The position numbers and the translations under genes were made by a program. Shown piece by piece: positions 6,240 through 9,687 of a stretch of DNA of 9,687 nt (positions are counted from its first letter, which is position 1; each line of letters begins with the position of its first letter). The stretch comes from an uncultured Selenomonadales bacterium (GTDB lineage Bacteria; Bacillota_C; Negativicutes; Selenomonadales; Selenomonadaceae). The stretch covers positions 1-9,687 of the forward strand of contig CALCTX010000287.1 in assembly GCA_937907035.1 (NCBI GenBank), read 5' to 3'. A model generated the notes under the pieces. It ran no database searches and was not told where the DNA came from. It worked only from the letters and a program-made list of their open reading frames with translations.

Positions 6240-6316
6240 ACCGAAAGCCGACCACGCCAATGGTCGGCTTTCCAACACTATGAGGAGCTGACTAGCGACA
6301 TCAGCTGTCTCTTTCT
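6240..6316 (-). ncRNA. Probable antisense antitoxin RNA of the type I toxin
   Basis: A perfect sigma-70 promoter (6323-6351, minus strand) has no open frame behind it and points at the toxin. Transcription would begin near 6316. If it stops at the 12-bp hairpin (6243-6272) the RNA is about 75-80 nt, a usual size for type I antitoxins. If it reads through, it would cover the toxin frame. The RNA contains a GACA/TGTC hairpin near its start and CAGCTCCT (from 6290-6283), which can pair with the toxin ribosome site AGGAGGTG at 7 of 8 positions. Existence is inferred from promoter and context; the 3' end is uncertain. Confidence 0.6.
6243..6272. terminator. Perfect 12-bp hairpin between toxin and antitoxin, likely shared terminator
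   Basis: GAAAGCCGACCA (6243-6254) pairs perfectly with TGGTCGGCTTTC (6261-6272) around a 6-nt loop. It starts 36 nt after the toxin stop. Neither side has a strong T-run beyond the stem, so termination efficiency is uncertain, but convergent type I pairs often share one such hairpin. It would also stop read-through from tmcAL. Confidence 0.6.
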
Positions 6317-6322
6317 ACATTC

Positions 6323-6351
6323 ATTATAAAACAAATAATCCATTTTGTCAA
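6323..6351 (-). promoter_or_regulatory. Perfect-consensus promoter of the antisense RNA
   Basis: Reading the minus strand, TTGACA (6351-6346), a 17-nt spacer and TATAAT (6328-6323) are an exact match to the sigma-70 consensus with ideal spacing. It is the strongest promoter in the window and starts only a few bases after the tmcAL stop codon. Confidence 0.85.
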
Positions 6352-6355
6352 AATA

Positions 6356-7585
6356 TTAAATAACCCGCGGGGAGATGAGCAGATCATTCCCCGCATTTTT
6401 AATGCTTGAAAACGCCAGATTATATACATCAGTTGCTTTGACATCAAAAGCCAGCATCATTTGCAGATCATTAAGCGGCTGACTGAATATCTGCTTAGAA
6501 TTAAGATGATTTGACACTTTGGTAATTATCGGCAGCGATGAATTTTGTTTGATCGAATGCAACAAATCCTGTCCGGTTTTATTAAAAGCCAATACCCGGA
6601 TATACTGCGGTCCGATCCTCGTAAAATTATCGATTACATCCTTATGCCAGCCGAGTAAAATATAATCAAGTAAGCGGCGGATCCGCGACAACGGATATCG
6701 ACGACAGCTGATCTTTTCGGTCAAGCCTGATATGGACTGACAATTTCTCGTAGCCTCAAGCACTGCATTTTCCAAACCTTCATTGATACCATAGATACTT
6801 TGCAATTCAGTTGCTGTCAGATTATAAATTGATGTCAGAAGCGAACGATAGAGATTGTCAATTGACGGAATGTCAGCTGTTTTTGATCTTTGCTGCAAAA
6901 CTTCAAATACATCAGCCGGAACAACCGACTGTACCGTTGAAAAATCTCCGGCAGACAACGCTGACCGTATACCCGAAGCGCTGGCAAAAGAGCCGTTGAT
7001 AGTTATATCATTATGCTGTACGCCGACACGTTTGACAGCAAATGGCTTTATTGACGAATGAAAATGACGTAACGCCTTCAAATATTCGATAGCCAAAATA
7101 TTATTCGGTTCTTTGATAATATCGGCAGAAGTTTGACTGTCAAATGACAATAACGCCTGACTGACAGCAGCAGCGTAGGGGAAACCTGCCGATAAATTGC
7201 TCTGCAACTGACTGTCAAATTCAGGACTGGCCTGCAGATCAACAACAGCTTCCAAATCTGACAAATTATCAGCCTCGATACCAAAAACGAGCTGATCGAC
7301 AATCTGCAGATCAGATAACAACCGGATAGCGCCTTCGGCAAAAAATTGAGCACTGCGCAAAGCAAAAACTGCCGGCAGCTCAATAACGAGATCAACGCCA
7401 TTTTTGACAGCTGATTCAGCCCGTTGCCATTTGTCCAAAATTGCCAGGCTGCCACGTTGAGTAAACGAACCGCTCATAACCACAATTATTTTAGCGTCAT
7501 TGTCAAATTCACGAATTTTATTCAGTTGGTAAAGATGCCCGTTATGAAACGGATTGTATTCGGCAATAATACCATAAACAGCCAT
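6356..7585 (-). CDS. tmcAL: tRNA(Met) cytidine acetate ligase TmcAL (YlbM)
   Basis: The enzyme activates acetate with ATP to acetyl-AMP and acetylates wobble cytidine C34 of elongator tRNA-Met (ac4C34), helping AUG be read correctly; it is cytosolic. The N-terminus, GIIAEYNPFHNGH, holds the nucleotidyltransferase-type HxGH motif (HNGH, residues 14-17). This is followed by the family signature MSGSFTQRGSLAILDKWQRA and NGVDLVIELP. The C-terminal region ends with the usual DLQMMLAFDVKATDVYNLAF. The 409 residues are typical (about 390-420). The start has TAGGAG (7600-7595) 9 nt upstream and MAVYGIIAEYNPF is the standard N-terminus. The gene is monocistronic in the window and diverges from the autotransporter. 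The stop lies next to the antisense-RNA promoter. Confidence 0.95.
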   Translation of the reverse strand: MAVYGIIAEYNPFHNGHLYQLNKIREFDNDAKIIVVMSGSFTQRGSLAILDKWQRAESAVKNGVDLVIELPAVFALRSAQFFAEGAIRLLSDLQIVDQLVFGIEADNLSDLEAVVDLQASPEFDSQLQSNLSAGFPYAAAVSQALLSFDSQTSADIIKEPNNILAIEYLKALRHFHSSIKPFAVKRVGVQHNDITINGSFASASGIRSALSAGDFSTVQSVVPADVFEVLQQRSKTADIPSIDNLYRSLLTSIYNLTATELQSIYGINEGLENAVLEATRNCQSISGLTEKISCRRYPLSRIRRLLDYILLGWHKDVIDNFTRIGPQYIRVLAFNKTGQDLLHSIKQNSSLPIITKVSNHLNSKQIFSQPLNDLQMMLAFDVKATDVYNLAFSSIKNAGNDLLISPRVI

Positions 7586-7614
7586 AATGTATAACTCCTA
7601 ATTTGTTTACTCAT

Positions 7615-7644
7615 AGTTTAACAATTTGTAATTATCGCTGTCAA
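7615..7644 (-). promoter_or_regulatory. Probable tmcAL promoter
   Basis: On the minus strand a perfect -35 TTGACA (7644-7639) is followed by an 18-nt spacer and a weak -10 TAAACT (7620-7615, 4 of 6). It lies about 30 nt before the tmcAL ATG. Confidence 0.5.
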
Positions 7645-7664
7645 ATTGACGTCATAATTGACGT
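7644..7664. promoter_or_regulatory. Operator-like site between divergent promoters
   Basis: AATTGACGT occurs twice in tandem (7644-7652 and 7656-7664, 12-bp period). The first copy is part of the perfect palindrome TGACGTCA (7647-7654). The site fills the gap between the two divergent -35 boxes and overlaps the autotransporter one, so a bound protein could affect both genes. No regulator is known from the window; the function is inferred. Confidence 0.35.
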
Positions 7665-7686
7665 GTCAGCTATATTACAATAAAAT
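7658..7686 (+). promoter_or_regulatory. Probable autotransporter promoter
   Basis: TTGACG (7658-7663, 5 of 6), a 17-nt spacer and TAAAAT (7681-7686, 5 of 6) precede the gene. The resulting leader is about 80 nt and contains no obvious strong hairpin. Confidence 0.6.
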
Positions 7687-7772
7687 AAAAACAGAGGAAT
7701 TTCACATATAAGTATCGAATATATCAAAGATTGAAAATACCCGAATAATGTACGATGAAGGAAGAAAAGAAA

Positions 7773-9687
7773 ATGAGCTTTCAAAAAAGATCACGCAAGA
7801 AAAAATTAGCTTTGACGCTGGGACTGGTGCCGTTTTTAGTTGGCGGCGTTGTATCGCCTGTAACCGCTGCTGAGATTACGGAAACTATTGACCCCGACAG
7901 TCTGCCGAACGGATTAAAGTCTTATAATGATTTTGTATATGCCAAATATGGAAAACTGACTATTCGGCTGGCATCTGATTATACACCAGTTTTTGATTTA
8001 TCTAGATTAGGTTTATCTATAAATAAGCTAGCTGGTTGGTTTGATAGTGGTTCTTCATATATAACAAATTGTTGTCTGAGTTTTGAACAAGGGACGTTTA
8101 ATAGCGCTGACTATAATTATATTTACGGCGGCTATTCTGCCAAAGGTTCTGCAAACAACAATACCGTAAATATTTCCGGTGAATCGATATCGGCTTCTAA
8201 AGGTAATAATAGTATTTATGGCGGCTATTCTGCCGAGGGTTCTGCAAACGGTAATGTCGTAAATATCACTGATGGATCGATAACGGCTTCTGTCAACAAT
8301 GATATTTTTGGCGGTTATTCTAACAATGGTTCTGCAATCGGTAATGTCGTAAATATCACTGGTGGATCGATAACGGCTTCTGAAAATAATTATATTTACG
8401 GCGGTTATTCTAAGGTTGCTGCAAGTGATAACATAGTTAATATTGCGTTGTCAAATAATTTAATGTTAAGTGGAAATACCTATGATACCTCAATCTATGG
8501 AGGGTTTGGCTATGATGGTGGTAACGCAACAAATAATAAAGTTTACTTATTTAACCCCGATGGGAAGAAAAATAATTTTGACAATATAAATGAAGTTTAC
8601 GGCGGGTCGGCAAGAGCGAGTTCATCGGCAGCAGCGGGTACTGCCACCAATAATAGTGTCATTATTGGTAAGGACATAAACGGTGTTGTATATAATAATC
8701 CCATCAATATGAGTAATGCTGAAATTCATGGTGGTCATTCTGATGCTGGGAATACTAATGACAACACTTATGACAACACACTTGAAATCTATAGTACGGG
8801 AAATACGGTTAAAAGTATCAGCGACTTTCAAGCACTCGAATTTTACGTTCCTGCCGGTACAACAAGCAGTGATACGATGCTGACAGTAACCAGCGCAGAT
8901 ACGGCAGGGGTTACATCGATAAAAGTAAAAGGTGGAGCAGCAACGGGTTCACAGCTCACAGCAGACAGTACAATCAGCCTGTTGACCGCACTAACCGACG
9001 ATAATTTTATTGTGCCAGCAGATTGCAAAATAACTGCTGATATTACCGGAACCGGTTTGATGAAAATTGACGGTACGGTAATAAAAGCTGACAAAAGCAT
9101 TGTTTTTAAAGCGAATGGAGATATAAAGGGCTTAGCCGAAGAATCAAAGTCCTACGCCGAGACCAGAGCGGGCGGTATGGCGTTCCTCAACAGTGCAGCA
9201 GATATGGCAGTCGGCAAGGGCTTTATGAGTGCACAGGCTGCGGCTGAGGCTGACGGCAACAACGGAACTTCCACTGGCGGTTTTACGCCGTATGCAGCAA
9301 TCGGTGCGGCTAATATGCACTATGAAACCGGTTCTTATGTTGACAGCAAGGGCTGGGGCATCAATGTCGGTTTCTCCCGCATTATCAACAGCGAAAAGAG
9401 CAAACTGACCTTGGCACCGTTTATTGAATACGGCAAAGCAAACTATGACAGCTATCTGGAAAACGCTGACAATACACACGGCAACGGCGACAACAGTTTT
9501 ACCGGTATCGGCTTCATGGCAAAGAACGAGCAGAAGGACGGCTTCTACTATGAAGGCAGTGTAAGACTTGGTCGGTCAAAGGGTGATTATCAGGGTGATG
9601 CCAGCACCTATGATTCCAAATACGACACCGCCTCCAACTATTTGGCATTCCATGCAGGAATTGGCAAGGTACAGAAGCTCAACGACA
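7773..9687 (+). CDS. Autotransporter (type V secretion), C-terminus outside window
   Basis: An uninterrupted frame of 638 codons runs to the right edge without a stop. Residues 1-33 form a signal peptide: basic RSRKKK, hydrophobic LALTLGLVPFLVGGVV, and cleavage near VTA-A-E. The passenger (about 34-450) is rich in Gly, Ser, Asn and Tyr with tandem IYGGYS repeats, expected to form a beta-helix on the cell surface. From about 455 (EESKSYAETRAGGMAFLNSA) on lies an autotransporter beta-barrel with GFTPYAAIGAANMHYETGS, GWGINVGFSR, LAPFIEYGKANYD, FTGIGFMAK and FYYEGSVRLGRSKGDY strands. About 180 of the usual 280 or so barrel residues are visible. The start at 7773 has AAGGA about 10 nt upstream; an in-frame ATG at 7755 lacks a good site. 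A vicinal cysteine pair (C100-C101) is unusual for passengers. It is probably a surface adhesin or similar; the ligand is unknown. Confidence 0.88.
   Translation, partial: MSFQKRSRKKKLALTLGLVPFLVGGVVSPVTAAEITETIDPDSLPNGLKSYNDFVYAKYGKLTIRLASDYTPVFDLSRLGLSINKLAGWFDSGSSYITNCCLSFEQGTFNSADYNYIYGGYSAKGSANNNTVNISGESISASKGNNSIYGGYSAEGSANGNVVNITDGSITASVNNDIFGGYSNNGSAIGNVVNITGGSITASENNYIYGGYSKVAASDNIVNIALSNNLMLSGNTYDTSIYGGFGYDGGNATNNKVYLFNPDGKKNNFDNINEVYGGSARASSSAAAGTATNNSVIIGKDINGVVYNNPINMSNAEIHGGHSDAGNTNDNTYDNTLEIYSTGNTVKSISDFQALEFYVPAGTTSSDTMLTVTSADTAGVTSIKVKGGAATGSQLTADSTISLLTALTDDNFIVPADCKITADITGTGLMKIDGTVIKADKSIVFKANGDIKGLAEESKSYAETRAGGMAFLNSAADMAVGKGFMSAQAAAEADGNNGTSTGGFTPYAAIGAANMHYETGSYVDSKGWGINVGFSRIINSEKSKLTLAPFIEYGKANYDSYLENADNTHGNGDNSFTGIGFMAKNEQKDGFYYEGSVRLGRSKGDYQGDASTYDSKYDTASNYLAFHAGIGKVQKLND
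8121..8480 (+). repeat. Tandem 30-residue passenger repeats (90 bp)
   Basis: Units start at 8121 (93 bp), 8214 (90 bp), 8304 (90 bp) and 8394 (partial, diverged). The protein pattern is I-Y/F-GGYS, a GSA segment, N-x-VNI, then GSITAS-xxNN. Units two and three are very similar at DNA level, for example GGTAATGTCGTAAATATCAC in both, pointing to recent duplication. Weaker IYGG/VYGG/IHGG copies continue to about 8740. Confidence 0.85.

Noticed and set aside
8121..8480. Regular 90-bp repeats as a CRISPR array
   Set aside because: They have no spacer structure, are in frame and encode a repeating surface-protein motif.
8622..9479. Three minus-strand open frames opposite the autotransporter
   Set aside because: They lie antisense to an uninterrupted 638-codon frame with signal peptide, repeats and beta-barrel features, so they are shadows.

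Overview
The window most likely comes from a diderm Firmicute (class Negativicutes, perhaps near the Acidaminococcaceae). The evidence is a mix of traits. Firmicute-type features include strong AGGAGG ribosome binding sites, a Bacillus-type aspartokinase with an internal translation start, a YlbM/TmcAL protein and a Firmicute-style type I toxin. Alongside these is an outer-membrane autotransporter, which requires a second membrane. This assignment is inferred from gene content, not from a marker gene.

Region 1 (1 to about 1160) is visibly more AT-rich than the rest and looks phage- or plasmid-derived. A DnaQ-like 3'-5' exonuclease runs off the left edge on the minus strand. Just upstream of it, 2 nt apart, is the C-terminal end of what looks like a YqaJ-type recombination nuclease. 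At about 831-850 that gene meets, head to head, the C-terminal third of a DnaN sliding clamp on the plus strand. Both genes lack their N-terminal parts at the same point. This is either a real inversion or deletion breakpoint, or a chimeric join in the library or assembly. A clean hairpin terminator follows the clamp fragment.

Region 2 (about 1250-3888) is a chromosomal biosynthetic pair. A sigma-70-type promoter drives a class II aspartokinase with a second in-frame start for a beta subunit, followed 28 nt later by a PLP-dependent aspartate/aromatic-type aminotransferase. Together they suggest aspartate-family amino-acid metabolism. A palindromic MITE-like repeat of about 130 bp fills the next gap.

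Region 3 (4071-6033) is a two-gene operon of unknown function: a 507-residue soluble protein and a 120-residue zinc-ribbon membrane protein.

Region 4 (6064-6351) is a compact, previously unlisted cassette that looks like a type I toxin-antitoxin locus. It has a 27-residue single-helix toxin of the holin-like kind whose Shine-Dalgarno is caged in a hairpin. A perfect-consensus promoter fires an antisense RNA from the opposite side, and a 12-bp perfect hairpin lies between the two. The leaders of the two RNAs resemble each other, so the cassette is partly an inverted repeat of itself.

Region 5 (6356 to the end) has tmcAL on the minus strand (tRNA-Met wobble C34 acetylation), diverging from a large autotransporter. 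The autotransporter has a signal peptide, a passenger with 30-residue IYGGYS repeats, and a C-terminal beta-barrel cut off by the right edge. The two divergent promoters flank a small TGACGTCA palindrome and tandem direct repeats.
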